DNA from: Novacetimonas pomaceti
GTDB lineage: Bacteria > Pseudomonadota > Alphaproteobacteria > Acetobacterales > Acetobacteraceae
Assembly (NCBI RefSeq): GCF_003207955.1
Contig: NZ_NOXG01000005.1
Coordinates: 90,408 to 154,407, forward strand
Length of the DNA stretch: 64,000 nucleotides
Direction of reading: 5' to 3'
Position numbers and translations under genes: made by a program. Under the pieces are notes generated by a model. That model saw only the letters and a program-made list of their open reading frames with translations, was not told where the DNA came from and did not search any database. Within the stretch, counting starts at the first letter, position 1. Each line of letters opens with the position of its first letter. Below are positions 53,345-62,598 of this stretch, one piece after another.

Positions 53345-54295
53345 TCAGGACTGCACGCCGCGAACCGGCGCAAGGGACGGGGGCGCTTCCTCCCCGCAGG
53401 ACTGCAGCAGGTCGATTTCGATGGTGCGCGCGATGGTGCGCATCGGCATGCCATGGGGCGTGGAGGCAAACGGTTCCTGCAGGTCGCTGCCGATCTTGTC
53501 GAGTGCTACGAACAAAAGCCCCACCAGCGACGACCCCAGCGGCGTGATCCATCCCAGCGTCTGCACCATCGAAAGCGGCAGGATAATGCAGAAAACCGCC
53601 GCCACCAGCTTTGGCAGCACGGAAAACTGGATGGCCAGCGGCGTGTTGCGTATACGCTCCAGTCCGCCCTGCGCGTTGCTCAGATCCGAAAGGATACGGT
53701 CGATCTGCCCCTGCAGCGCCCCGTCAATGCCCAGCATGCGCGCGCGCGCATCCACGCCACGGCCCAGCTGGAACAGGATCGCGGCGGGAATGTTCACGTG
53801 TCCCTCGATCCCGCGCAGCATGTCCTCCGACAGAAGCCGCCTGACATCCTCCATCGTGTCCGTGCGTCCCAGCGCGCCGCGCAGGGCATGGGGATAGGCG
53901 GCCATCGCGCGCGCCAGTTCAGGGCAGCCCTGCAGGATCGTGCCGACCTGACGGCCAAAGGAACGGCTGTTGTTGGTGACCGCCCCCCACAGCGTCCGGG
54001 CCTCCCACCAGCGGTTATAGGCCGTGTTGTTACGGAAACTCATGAACAGGACCAGCGCCGAGCCGATAAGCGAAATCGGCAGCGTTGGCTGTTCCATCCA
54101 GTCCTGGTGATAGATCTGGAACATGACGACAACCACGATGTCCCATGCCGCCAGCAGCACGAGGGACAGGAGGCTTTCGCGCATAAGGATCCACAATCCG
54201 ATCCTGCGATTCACGATCATCTGGATAATGTCCCGAAAAGGATGAAGCCGACGAAAAAAGCCGGTCGCGCCACAAGGCGTACCAGTTTTGTGCAC
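53345..54295 (-). CDS. Bestrophin-like inner-membrane channel (UPF0187)
   Basis: A 316-residue membrane protein of the bestrophin/YneE family. The family segment FRNNTAYNRWWEARTLWG lies near residue 87, after two hydrophobic segments; further hydrophobic segments lie near residues 205-265. Prokaryotic members form pentameric ion channels; the ion carried is unknown here. The GTG at 54295 has no ribosome binding site; the ATG at 54220 is an alternative giving 291 residues, closer to the E. coli length. Confidence 0.87.
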   Translation of the reverse strand: MHKTGTPCGATGFFRRLHPFRDIIQMIVNRRIGLWILMRESLLSLVLLAAWDIVVVVMFQIYHQDWMEQPTLPISLIGSALVLFMSFRNNTAYNRWWEARTLWGAVTNNSRSFGRQVGTILQGCPELARAMAAYPHALRGALGRTDTMEDVRRLLSEDMLRGIEGHVNIPAAILFQLGRGVDARARMLGIDGALQGQIDRILSDLSNAQGGLERIRNTPLAIQFSVLPKLVAAVFCIILPLSMVQTLGWITPLGSSLVGLLFVALDKIGSDLQEPFASTPHGMPMRTIARTIEIDLLQSCGEEAPPSLAPVRGVQS

Positions 54296-54385
54296 ATACC
54301 ATATCGTCGCGCGATAAAACGCCGCGGCCTCACGATTGTATAATTTGTAATACCCGCCATCAGCGGCGACGCTGTCCCAACATCA

Positions 54386-54415
54386 TTGACGTATCCGGGC
54401 GGGAGCGTTTCTTAT
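54386..54415 (+). promoter_or_regulatory. Possible sigma-70 promoter for frmA-fghA
   Basis: TTGACG (54386-54391), an 18-base spacer and TCTTAT (54410-54415) give a fair sigma-70 match about 50 bases before the frmA start. No FrmR-like gene is seen nearby. Confidence 0.4.
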
Positions 54416-54464
54416 GACCGCCACAGCCACACCCGTTTCCTTATTGCAAAGGGTTTAAAGATCT

Positions 54465-55580
54465 ATGGATGTCAGGGCAGCCGTCGCGTTCGAAGCTGGA
54501 AAACCACTGGAAATCGAGACCGTCCAGCTGGAAGGCCCCCGGGAGGGGGAGGTCCTGGTGGAAATCAAGGCAACAGGCCTGTGCCACACCGATAAGTACA
54601 CCCTGTCCGGCGCGGATCCCGAAGGCCTGTTTCCCGCCATTCTGGGCCATGAAGGCGCGGGCGTCGTGATCGACGTCGGTTCGGGCGTGCGGCATCTGAA
54701 GCCCGGCGACCATGTCATCCCGCTCTACACGCCCGAATGTCGCGAATGCAAATCGTGCCTGTCGCGCAAGACCAACCTGTGCACCGCCATCCGCGCCACC
54801 CAGGGCAAGGGCGTCATGCCGGACGGCACATCGCGCTTTTCCTTCAGGGGGAAGCCGATCCACCATTACATGGGATGTTCCACCTTTGCGAACTATACGG
54901 TCCTGCCGGAAATCGCGCTGGCGAAAATCCGTCCCGACGCCCCCTTTGACAAGGTCTTCTATATCGGTTGCGGCGTAACCACCGGCATCGGCGCCGTGCT
55001 GTTCACCGCAAAGGTGGAGGCCGGGGCCTCGGTCGTTGTCTTCGGGCTTGGCGGGATCGGGCTGAATGTCATCCAGGGCGCCAAGATGGTCGGGGCGGAC
55101 AAAATCATCGGCGTCGACATCAACCCCGCGCGCGAAGCCATTGCCCGGAAGTTCGGGATGACCGATTTCGTCAATCCCAACGACCTTGGCCCCAATGGCG
55201 ACATCGTCGGGCACCTTGTCGAACTGACGGGCGGGGGCGCCGATTACTCGTTTGAATGTGTCGGCAATCCCACGCTGATGCGCCAGGCGCTGGAATGCGC
55301 GCATCGCGGCTGGGGGGTTTCCACCATTATTGGCGTCGCGGGCGCGGGACAGGAAATCAGCACGCGCCCGTTCCAGCTCGTGACCGGGCGGCGCTGGATC
55401 GGATCGGCCTTCGGTGGCGCGCGTGGCCGTACCGATGTGCCCAAGATCGTGGACTGGTACATGGAAAACCGCATCGATATCGATGACCTGATCACCCATC
55501 GCCTGCCGCTGGAGCGCATCAATGAAGGATTCGACATGATGGCGCGGGGCGAAAGCATCCGCACCGTGGTCGAATTCTGA
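54465..55580 (+). CDS. frmA: S-(hydroxymethyl)glutathione dehydrogenase (class III alcohol dehydrogenase)
   Basis: A 371-residue zinc-dependent dehydrogenase that oxidises the formaldehyde-glutathione adduct with NAD+. The catalytic zinc residues are in GLCHTDKYT and GHEGAG, the structural zinc cysteines in ECRECKSCLSRKTNLC, and the nucleotide-binding GLGGIGLNV lies near residue 194. The length and CGVTTGIGAV segment are typical of class III. fghA follows two bases after the stop, so the two steps of formaldehyde detoxification are in one operon. Confidence 0.97.
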   Translation: MDVRAAVAFEAGKPLEIETVQLEGPREGEVLVEIKATGLCHTDKYTLSGADPEGLFPAILGHEGAGVVIDVGSGVRHLKPGDHVIPLYTPECRECKSCLSRKTNLCTAIRATQGKGVMPDGTSRFSFRGKPIHHYMGCSTFANYTVLPEIALAKIRPDAPFDKVFYIGCGVTTGIGAVLFTAKVEAGASVVVFGLGGIGLNVIQGAKMVGADKIIGVDINPAREAIARKFGMTDFVNPNDLGPNGDIVGHLVELTGGGADYSFECVGNPTLMRQALECAHRGWGVSTIIGVAGAGQEISTRPFQLVTGRRWIGSAFGGARGRTDVPKIVDWYMENRIDIDDLITHRLPLERINEGFDMMARGESIRTVVEF

Positions 55581-55582
55581 TC

Positions 55583-56461
55583 ATGAGTGGCATGATCCTG
55601 TCCGATCCCGGCAAGGAACTGACGGTTCGCGCGGAACATGCCTGCTGCGGCGGACATGTGGGCTTTTACAGCCATGCCTCCCGCACGCTGGGGCTGGAGG
55701 CACGCTTCGCCGTCTTCATGCCAGCGGGGGCGACGCAGGCACGACGCGCGCCGGTCATCCATCTGCTTGCGGGGCTGACCTGTACCGAGGAAACATTCCT
55801 CATCAAGTCCAATGTCATCCGCTTCGCCGCGCGCCATGGCATCGCACTGGTGGCGACCGACACGTCCCCCCGTGGCGCGGGCGTGCCGGGAGAGGACGAG
55901 TCCTATGACCTCGGCACCGGGGCGGGGTTCTACCTTGACGCCACCCGCGCGCCATGGAGCACCCATTACCGCATGGGCAGCTATGTCGCCGAGGAACTGC
56001 CCGAACTTACGCAGCGGCTGTTCGCGCTGGACGGGACGCGCCGCGGCATCATGGGTCATTCCATGGGGGGACATGGGGCACTGGTCCATGCCCTTCGCGC
56101 GCCACAGGCATGGAAGTCCGTCTCCGCCTTCGCGCCGATCGTGCACCCGGCTGTCGTGCCATGGGGGGAAAAGGCCTTTTCGACCTATCTGGGGCAGGAT
56201 CGCGCCGCCTGGGCCAGACATGATGCGACGCTGCTGCTGGAGGCAGGACATACGCATCCCACCACCATTCTGATCGATCAGGGGGATGCGGACCAGTTCC
56301 TCCAGACACAGCTGCGTCCCGACCTGTTCAGCGATGCCGCAGCAAAGGCGGGACAGCCGCTGCGGTTACGCCACCATAAGGGCTATGACCATTCCTACTG
56401 GTTCATCCAGTCATTCATCGAGGACCACGTCACCCATCATGCCGCCATCCTGACGGCATGA
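55583..56461 (+). CDS. fghA: S-formylglutathione hydrolase
   Basis: A 292-residue esterase-D family serine hydrolase releasing formate and glutathione from S-formylglutathione. The nucleophile elbow is GHSMGGHG near residue 155; family segments LAGLTCTEETF near residue 66 and YDHSYWFI near residue 268 (with the catalytic histidine) are intact. It lies two bases after frmA and completes the pathway. Confidence 0.96.
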   Translation: MSGMILSDPGKELTVRAEHACCGGHVGFYSHASRTLGLEARFAVFMPAGATQARRAPVIHLLAGLTCTEETFLIKSNVIRFAARHGIALVATDTSPRGAGVPGEDESYDLGTGAGFYLDATRAPWSTHYRMGSYVAEELPELTQRLFALDGTRRGIMGHSMGGHGALVHALRAPQAWKSVSAFAPIVHPAVVPWGEKAFSTYLGQDRAAWARHDATLLLEAGHTHPTTILIDQGDADQFLQTQLRPDLFSDAAAKAGQPLRLRHHKGYDHSYWFIQSFIEDHVTHHAAILTA

Positions 56462-56466
56462 TCCAA

Positions 56467-56498
56467 CATATCCCTGCCGGAACAGGGCAGGGGATATG
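56467..56498. terminator. Hairpin between convergent fghA and yjbQ-like gene
   Basis: CATATCCCTGCC (56467-56478) pairs with GGCAGGGGATATG (56486-56498), 12 pairs with one bulged base and a seven-base loop, starting just 5 bases after the fghA stop. No T-run is present; position suggests bidirectional termination. Confidence 0.5.
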
Positions 56499-56517
56499 GG
56501 GCAGGGCAGGCGGCCGC

Positions 56518-56937
56518 TCAGCTCCCGATGATATGCAGGATGATTTCGCGCCGGTGCGCCATGCGCCGGTGTTCGAACAGGTACAGCCCCTGCCACGTCC
56601 CCAGCACCGGTCGGCCATCCGCCACTGGAATCGACATCTGCGTATTGGTCAGCATGGTACGCAGATGGGCGGGCATATCATCCGGCCCTTCGTCATCATG
56701 GATGTAACGGGTGGGATCCTCGGGCACCAGGGCCTCGAAATACCGTGCGATATCCTCCTGCACGGTGGGATCGGCATTTTCCTGCACCGTCAGGCTGGCT
56801 GACGTGTGGCGGCACCATAATGTCAGCAGCCCGGTCTCGATCCCCGTCGCCGCGACCCAGTCCAGCACCGCGCTGGTAATGGAAACCAGCCCCTTGCCAT
56901 GCGTCCCGACATGCAGTCTGTGCAGTTCCTGACGCAT
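56518..56937 (-). CDS. YjbQ/UPF0047 family protein
   Basis: A 139-residue single-domain protein with the family signature HTSASLTVQENADP near residue 44 and the conserved C-terminal WQGLYLFEHR. Members have been reported to have weak thiamine phosphate synthase activity, but the true role is unknown. It lies 14 bases downstream of trpS on the same strand. Confidence 0.92.
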   Translation of the reverse strand: MRQELHRLHVGTHGKGLVSITSAVLDWVAATGIETGLLTLWCRHTSASLTVQENADPTVQEDIARYFEALVPEDPTRYIHDDEGPDDMPAHLRTMLTNTQMSIPVADGRPVLGTWQGLYLFEHRRMAHRREIILHIIGS

Positions 56938-56951
56938 GGCGCTCTCCCGGT

Positions 56952-57947
56952 TTATTTGAGGAACCCGACAAGGGATTCGGCTTCGGACACGATGGGTTCC
57001 GCGATCGTGCGGGCGCGCCGGGCGCCGTCGCGCAACGTATCCTGCAGAAAGCCCGGCTCCTTCAGCAGGCGGGTCGTCTCGTCCGCGATGGGGGCGATGT
57101 GCTGCACCAGCACGTCCGTCAGGGCTTTCTTGAAGGGGCCAAAACCCTCACCCCCATGCCGGTTCAGGACGTCCTGGATGCTGCATCCCTGCATCGTGGC
57201 ATAAATCGTCACCAGATTACGGGCTTCCGGGCGGCTTTCCAGACCGGCCTCTTCGCTGGGCAGGGGTTCGGGGTCCGTCTTGGCGCGACGTATCTTCAAC
57301 GCGATCGTATCGGCGTCATCCGTCATCTCGATCCGGCTCTGTGCGGACGGATCGGACTTGGACATCTTTTTCGTGCCGTCACGCAGGCTCATGACACGCG
57401 CGCCCTGCGGGGGGATCAGCGCTTCGACAATCGGGAAAAATTCAAGGCCGTAATCATGGTTGAACTTCTGCGCGATATCGTTGGTCAGTTCCAGATGCTG
57501 CCTCTGGTCGTCGCCGACGGGCACTGCCGTGGCCTTGTAGGTCAGGATATCCGCCGCCATCAGGTCGGGATAGACATACAGACCCGCCGAATGGTTTTCA
57601 CGGTCCTTTCCCGCCTTGTCCTTGAACTGCGTCATGCGGTTCAGCCACCCCAGACGGGCGACGCAGTTGAAAATCCATGCAAGGCGCGCATGCGCCGTCA
57701 CGGCGGACTGATTGAACAGGATATGGCGCTGCACATCGATGCCAGAGGCCAGCAGCACCGCCGTCTGCGCCAGCGTCTGCTCCCGCAGGGCCTTGGGGTC
57801 CTGCCAGACGGTGATGGCGTGCATGTCCACCAGGCAGAAGATACATTCGTTGTCGCGTTGCAGCCCGACCCAGTTGCGTATCGCACCGAGATAGTTGCCA
57901 AGCTGCGGAACACCAGTCGGCTGGATGCCGGAAAATATGCGTCGCAT
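56952..57947 (-). CDS. trpS: Tryptophanyl-tRNA synthetase
   Basis: A 331-residue class I synthetase that charges tRNA-Trp. The HIGH-type motif is LGNYLGA near residue 17 and the KMSKS loop is KKMSKSDPS near residue 193; GDDQRQHLELT near residue 147 is also typical. It starts with MRRIFSGIQPTG, the usual TrpS N-terminus. Its stop precedes the yjbQ-like gene by 14 bases. Confidence 0.97.
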   Translation of the reverse strand: MRRIFSGIQPTGVPQLGNYLGAIRNWVGLQRDNECIFCLVDMHAITVWQDPKALREQTLAQTAVLLASGIDVQRHILFNQSAVTAHARLAWIFNCVARLGWLNRMTQFKDKAGKDRENHSAGLYVYPDLMAADILTYKATAVPVGDDQRQHLELTNDIAQKFNHDYGLEFFPIVEALIPPQGARVMSLRDGTKKMSKSDPSAQSRIEMTDDADTIALKIRRAKTDPEPLPSEEAGLESRPEARNLVTIYATMQGCSIQDVLNRHGGEGFGPFKKALTDVLVQHIAPIADETTRLLKEPGFLQDTLRDGARRARTIAEPIVSEAESLVGFLK

Positions 57948-57994
57948 ATCGCTGTTTTCCGCTCTTTACCGCCCCGACGTCAAGCGCGTTGATA

Positions 57995-58480
57995 TCAAGG
58001 GAGACGATGAATCCCATCAAGGCGGCGACGCTCATCCGCCACGGCGCTGGGGGGCAGGGGATGCGCCCGCAGCGCCGCGATTTCCTCCGCCGTGAAAACG
58101 GGGGGACGTCCCGAATCCCCCCGTGCCGCCAGATATGTCAGGATGGAGGCGATTTCGTGATCGGACAGGCGGTTCCTGAAGGACGGCATGGAAAAATTGT
58201 AATGCACGCCCCGGATGTCCAGCGGGCCATTCAGGCCATTAAGCAGGACATCGGCCAGATAATGCCGTCCCTCGGCCGTGGCGGCGATCAGGTCGATGCG
58301 CCCGATCAGCGGGGGGATTTCCCCCTTCATGCCTTCGCCACCATGATGGCAGATCCCGCAATTGGTGCGATAGCGTGCCGCCCCCTCATGCTTGCCCGAA
58401 CATGCCGTCAGTATCATGCCCCCCAGACAGAAGAGGGCAGCACGTCGCGCGACACGACGCATGTTTGTAAAAGTCAGCAT
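57995..58480 (-). CDS. Lipoprotein-type c-type cytochrome
   Basis: A 161-residue small cytochrome c. The heme motif is CGICH near residue 41 and a likely axial methionine is in SMPSF near residue 98. The N-terminus has a signal with lipobox LTAC at about residues 24-27, so the protein is probably lipid-anchored on the periplasmic side. It may pass electrons to a terminal oxidase or serve a membrane dehydrogenase (inference); no oxidase or dehydrogenase gene adjoins it. trpS follows 47 bases downstream. Confidence 0.85.
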   Translation of the reverse strand: MLTFTNMRRVARRAALFCLGGMILTACSGKHEGAARYRTNCGICHHGGEGMKGEIPPLIGRIDLIAATAEGRHYLADVLLNGLNGPLDIRGVHYNFSMPSFRNRLSDHEIASILTYLAARGDSGRPPVFTAEEIAALRAHPLPPSAVADERRRLDGIHRLP

Positions 58481-58515
58481 GCGTTACAATAGCACGCACA
58501 TTTGAAGAGGACATG

Positions 58516-58551
58516 AAAAACGCCACCAGAATCCCTTCTGGTGGCGTTTTA
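58516..58551 (-). terminator. Intrinsic terminator for the FKBP gene
   Basis: ACGCCACCAGAA and TTCTGGTGGCGT form a perfect 12-pair stem with loop TCCC, flanked by AAAA on one side and TTTT on the other. It lies about 40 bases after the FKBP stop (minus strand) and upstream of the cytochrome gene. Confidence 0.85.
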
Positions 58552-58589
58552 TGGTCCGTCGCGGATCCCACCGGGCGGCCCGGGCGATA

Positions 58590-59084
58590 TCAGCGCGTGC
58601 GCGAAACGCCCAGCAGCTGGATTTTGAAGATCAGGGGACTGTCGGGCGGGATGATTCCCATGGACCTGTGGCCGTAACCCAGTTCAGGCGGGACATACAG
58701 CATCCACGTGTCGCCCACATGCATCATGGGAACCGCTTCCTGCCAGCCCTTGATGACCATTTCCAGCGGCATCTGCATGTAGGCGCCATGCCCATGCTGG
58801 TCGGAGCTGTCGAAAATGCCACCGTCCGGCAGGCGCCCTTCGTAAATGACCATGACGCTGTCATTGACCGTGGCCTGCGCCCCGTCCTTCGGACCGGACT
58901 TCAGCACCTTGTAGGCCAGTCCGTCCGGCAGGACCTTCACGCCGGGCTGCGTCTTCACGTTCGCCATGAACTGGGCTGGGGTCAGGTCCGGCTCATCCTG
59001 TTTTTTGCTTCCACCACATGCGACCAGCGGCACCGCCAGCGCAGTCGCCAGAAGAAAGGGAATGACGCGTGAAAAACGTTTCAT
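58590..59084 (-). CDS. FKBP-type peptidyl-prolyl isomerase, lipoprotein
   Basis: A 164-residue envelope foldase. The signal ends in lipobox LVAC at about residues 20-23. The FKBP domain covers about residues 70-160: VMVIYEGRLPDGGIFDSS, VIKGWQEAV and a YVPPELGYG segment near residue 133. It likely speeds proline isomerisation in periplasmic proteins. It lies 41 bases downstream of argG on the same strand and has its own terminator. Confidence 0.93.
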   Translation of the reverse strand: MKRFSRVIPFLLATALAVPLVACGGSKKQDEPDLTPAQFMANVKTQPGVKVLPDGLAYKVLKSGPKDGAQATVNDSVMVIYEGRLPDGGIFDSSDQHGHGAYMQMPLEMVIKGWQEAVPMMHVGDTWMLYVPPELGYGHRSMGIIPPDSPLIFKIQLLGVSRTR

Positions 59085-59125
59085 GACACCTCGGCTAATG
59101 GAGTGAAGATGAACGATGGAATGCC

Positions 59126-60355
59126 TCAGAGAGCGCCGCCACGACGCCCGATCTTGGCCCCGAGACGCAGGCGCAGGGCGTTAAGGCGGATGAAGCCCTG
59201 CGCATCGGCCTGATTGTACGCGCCTTCGTCATCCTCGAACGTGACGACGCGCGTGTCATACAGGCTGTTGGGGCTTTCGCGACCGACACAGATGACGTTG
59301 CCCTTGTACAGCTTCAGACGCACGCGCCCGCTTACCGAATGCTGGCTCTGGTCGATCAGCGCCTGGAGCATCCGACGCTCTGGCGAAAACCATAGGCCGT
59401 TATAGATGATCTCGGCATAACGCGGCATCAGGCTGTCCTTGAGGTGCATGGCCTCGCGGTCGAGCGTGATGCTTTCGATGCTGCGATGCGCCGTCAGCAG
59501 GATGGTGCCGCCGGGCGTTTCATAGATGCCGCGCGACTTCATGCCCACGAAACGGTTTTCCACCAGGTCCAGCCGTCCGATGCCGTTGGCGCGGCCCAGT
59601 TCATTCAGGCGCGTCAGCAGCGTTGCGGGCGAAAGGGCCTCGCCATTCAGGGCGACCGGATCGCCGGATACGAAATCGATCGTGATTTCCGTCGCCACGT
59701 CCGGCGCGGCTTCGGGCGAAATGGTCCGCTGGAAGACGATTTCGTCCGGCCCGATGGCCGGATCCTCCAGCAGCTTTCCTTCCGAGGAGGAATGCAGCAG
59801 GTTGGCATCGACAGAGAAGGGGGCCTCACCCCGCTTGTCCTTGGCGATGGGGATCTGGTGTTCCTCGGCAAAGGCCAGCAGGCGCGTGCGCGACGTCAGG
59901 TCCCATTCGCGCCATGGCGCGATCACGGTGATGTCGGGCTTCAGCGCGTAATAGGCCAGCTCGAAACGCACCTGGTCATTGCCCTTGCCGGTCGCGCCAT
60001 GCGCCACCGCATCGGCGCCGACCTGCTCGGCAATCTCGATCTGGCGCTGCGCGATCAGCGGCCGCGCGATGGACGTGCCAAGCAGGTACTGCCCTTCGTA
60101 CAGCGCATTCGCACGGAACATCGGGAAGACGAAATCCTTGACGAAGGTTTCGCGCAGATCCTCGACAAAGATCTCCTTCACGCCGAACATCTCGGCTTTC
60201 CTGCGCGCGGGTTCCAGTTCCTCGCCCTGACCAAGGTCGGCGGTAAAGGTCACGACCTCGCACCCATAGGTGGTCTGTAACCATCGAAGAATCACGGACG
60301 TATCGAGACCGCCTGAATAGGCGAGCACAACCTTCTTGACGTCCTTGGCGGCCAT
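59126..60355 (-). CDS. argG: Argininosuccinate synthase
   Basis: Joins citrulline and aspartate with ATP to make argininosuccinate in arginine synthesis. The 409-residue protein has the ATP-binding YSGGLDTS near residue 12 and GATGKGNDQVRFE near residue 118. The frame is open 20 codons further, but the ATG at 60355 lies 10 bases after AGGAG and gives the family start. A hairpin lies in its leader. Confidence 0.98.
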   Translation of the reverse strand: MAAKDVKKVVLAYSGGLDTSVILRWLQTTYGCEVVTFTADLGQGEELEPARRKAEMFGVKEIFVEDLRETFVKDFVFPMFRANALYEGQYLLGTSIARPLIAQRQIEIAEQVGADAVAHGATGKGNDQVRFELAYYALKPDITVIAPWREWDLTSRTRLLAFAEEHQIPIAKDKRGEAPFSVDANLLHSSSEGKLLEDPAIGPDEIVFQRTISPEAAPDVATEITIDFVSGDPVALNGEALSPATLLTRLNELGRANGIGRLDLVENRFVGMKSRGIYETPGGTILLTAHRSIESITLDREAMHLKDSLMPRYAEIIYNGLWFSPERRMLQALIDQSQHSVSGRVRLKLYKGNVICVGRESPNSLYDTRVVTFEDDEGAYNQADAQGFIRLNALRLRLGAKIGRRGGAL

Positions 60356-60390
60356 GGGGAGAGGTCTCCTGTCGACAAAACTGAAATTTC

Positions 60391-60412
60391 CTGCCGACCA
60401 CCCTGTCGGCAG
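60391..60412. promoter_or_regulatory. Hairpin in the argG leader
   Basis: CTGCCGAC (60391-60398) pairs perfectly with GTCGGCAG (60405-60412) around a six-base loop, 36-57 bases upstream of the argG start. Its role is unknown. Confidence 0.4.
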
Positions 60413-60511
60413 CATGCCGTCCTAGCATCACAAAGCCCCGACGACCAGAAGCCAGCCAGGGTTTTATGGGCATCCCGACGCGGCCGGGACCGTGCGGACG
60501 GCGATTATGGC

Positions 60512-61747
60512 CTAGGTCTTTTGCACATCCGGCGCGCCGGACGAACGACGCGCGCGCTGGCTTTCGGTGCGGAGCTGCCCGCAGGCGGCAAGGATATCGC
60601 GTCCACGCGGCATGCGGATGGGCGAGGCAAAGCCCGCATCCATGACGATTGCCGCGAAACGGTCGAGCTGTTCGCGGGTGGAGGGCTGGAAACGGCTGCC
60701 GGGCCACGGGTTGAAGGGGATGAGGTTGACCTTTGCCGGGATCCCCGAAATCAGGCGCACCAGTTCGCGGGCATCCGCCTCGCTGTCGTTCACGCCGCGC
60801 AGCATGATGTATTCAAAAGTGATGCGTCGCGCATTGCTGGCCGCCGGGTAACGGCGGCACGCGGCGATCAGCTCGGCAATCGGATATTTGCGGTTCAGCG
60901 GCACCAGTTCGTCGCGCAGGTCGTCACGCACCGCATGCAGGGAAATGGCCAGATTGATGCCAAGTTCCTCGCCACACTGATCCATCATCGGAATGACGCC
61001 GGACGTGGACAGGGTAATGCGCCGGCGCGACAGGCCGATCCCTTCGCCATCCATGATGATCTTCATGGCCTTGGCGATGTTTTCGTAATTGTACAGCGGC
61101 TCGCCCATGCCCATCAGCACGATGGTGGACAGCAGGCGGGGCGTTTCCCCCTTGGGGCTGGGCCATTCGCCATAGCTGTCGCGGGCGGCCATGAACTGCC
61201 CCACGATTTCAGCGGCACCCAGATTGCGGACAAGCCCCTGCGTGCCAGTATGACAGAACGTGCAGGACAGCGTGCATCCGACCTGCGATGAAATGCACAC
61301 CGCGCCCCGATCCTCGCGCCGGTCGGGGATATAGACGGTCTCCGCCTCCTGTCCGTCGCGAAAACGGAACAGGAACTTGCGCGTCTCGTCGCGGGAGGTC
61401 TGGACCGTGGCGGCCTGCGGGCGTCCGACGACGAAACGTTCCGCCAGCTTTTCCTGCAAAGGTCTGGCAATCGAGCTCATCCGCGAAAAATCGGTCGCGC
61501 CCTGATGATAGATCCAGTGCCACAGCTGTTTGGTACGAAACGGCTTTTCGCCAATTTCCGTCAGGATTTCCGTCAGTTCCGCGCGCGACAGCCCTACCAG
61601 GTCGCGCCGGCCGTCCGGCAGCACGGCGGATGGCGGGGCGAACTGCGCCGACTTGGCAAGGATACGGCTACGTTCATCATCGGTAAGCGCCGCAGCCGAT
61701 GCGGCCTCCCGAACGGGACGGGCATAAAGGGGAGGAGCGATGGACAT
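60512..61747 (-). CDS. rlmN: Dual-specificity 23S rRNA/tRNA adenine-C2 methyltransferase
   Basis: A radical-SAM enzyme of 411 residues that methylates A2503 of 23S rRNA and A37 of some tRNAs. The cluster motif CTLSCTFC (C-x3-C-x2-C) lies near residue 157; family segments are KQLWHWIYHQG near residue 72 and GMGEPLYNYE near residue 212. A C-terminal conserved cysteine is in ILAACGQLR near residue 390. It is transcribed on the minus strand between the TlyA-type gene and argG. Confidence 0.96.
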   Translation of the reverse strand: MSIAPPLYARPVREAASAAALTDDERSRILAKSAQFAPPSAVLPDGRRDLVGLSRAELTEILTEIGEKPFRTKQLWHWIYHQGATDFSRMSSIARPLQEKLAERFVVGRPQAATVQTSRDETRKFLFRFRDGQEAETVYIPDRREDRGAVCISSQVGCTLSCTFCHTGTQGLVRNLGAAEIVGQFMAARDSYGEWPSPKGETPRLLSTIVLMGMGEPLYNYENIAKAMKIIMDGEGIGLSRRRITLSTSGVIPMMDQCGEELGINLAISLHAVRDDLRDELVPLNRKYPIAELIAACRRYPAASNARRITFEYIMLRGVNDSEADARELVRLISGIPAKVNLIPFNPWPGSRFQPSTREQLDRFAAIVMDAGFASPIRMPRGRDILAACGQLRTESQRARRSSGAPDVQKT

Positions 61748-61842
61748 AGCGAAAGACGCCTTAACGTTCAGACAGGGACAGGTGCGCGAAAGCCGGAATT
61801 GCCGCTCCCTACCACATCTGCCCGGTCAAAAGCGACCGTGGA

Positions 61843-62583
61843 TCAGGCGTCCCTGCGCGCGGCGATCAGGAATTCACGATTTCCTTCCGGCCCGGTAATC
61901 GGGCTGGGTTCGATACCGACAACCGACCAGCCCTCCAGCGACTGCCACCACTCGCGGATCGTGGTGCATACGGCGTCATGAACTGCCGGGTCGCGCACGA
62001 CGCCCTTGGGGCCGATCGCCTCGCGTCCCGCCTCGAACTGCGGCTTGATCAGGGCGATGGCCCATGCGCCGGGCATGCACAGATCAATCGCCGCGGGCAG
62101 GACGGTCCGCAGCCCGATAAAGCTGGCGTCACAGACCAGCGCGCCAATGGGATCAGGTATAACCTGCGGCGTCAGGTGACGGGCATTGCACTTTTCCAGC
62201 ACCACAACCCTGGGATCATTGCGCAGTTTCCACGCGATCTGCCCATGTCCCACATCGACGGCGTAAACCTTCGCCGCGCCATTATGCAGCAGGACATCGG
62301 TAAAACCGCCCGTGGACGCGCCGACATCAAGGCAGGTCAGGCCTTCGGTCGAGAAACCGAAATGTTCCAGCCCGTGCGCCAGCTTGATCCCCCCACGCGA
62401 AACCCACGGGTGGTCCTGCCCCTTGAGGGTCAGCGGCACATCCTCAGGCAGCTGTTCGCCCGGCTTGTCGATACGGCGGTTGGGCGCGAATACCAGACCG
62501 GCCATTATCAGCGCCTGCGCACGCGTCCGCGTCTCGACAAGTCCCCGATCGACCAGCATCTGGTCCACGCGCCGCTTTGCCAC
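61843..62583 (-). CDS. TlyA family rRNA 2'-O-methyltransferase
   Basis: A 246-residue protein with an N-terminal S4 RNA-binding domain (MAKRRVDQMLVDRGLVETR) and an FtsJ-like methyltransferase domain. The SAM motif is CLDVGASTGGFTDVLL near residue 79, and the catalytic Lys of the K-D-K-E type is in LIKPQFE near residue 184. Homologues methylate cytidines of 16S and 23S rRNA and have sometimes been labelled hemolysins. It follows dxs by 15 bases on the same strand, a pairing common in Alphaproteobacteria. Confidence 0.94.
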   Translation of the reverse strand: MAKRRVDQMLVDRGLVETRTRAQALIMAGLVFAPNRRIDKPGEQLPEDVPLTLKGQDHPWVSRGGIKLAHGLEHFGFSTEGLTCLDVGASTGGFTDVLLHNGAAKVYAVDVGHGQIAWKLRNDPRVVVLEKCNARHLTPQVIPDPIGALVCDASFIGLRTVLPAAIDLCMPGAWAIALIKPQFEAGREAIGPKGVVRDPAVHDAVCTTIREWWQSLEGWSVVGIEPSPITGPEGNREFLIAARRDA

Positions 62584-62598
62584 TGCCGTTTTTCCGGA

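Noticed and set aside
53271..53552. 94-codon N-terminal extension of the CarD protein
   Set aside because: It would overlap the end of the bestrophin-like gene and has no family support; the ATG at 53270 is better placed.
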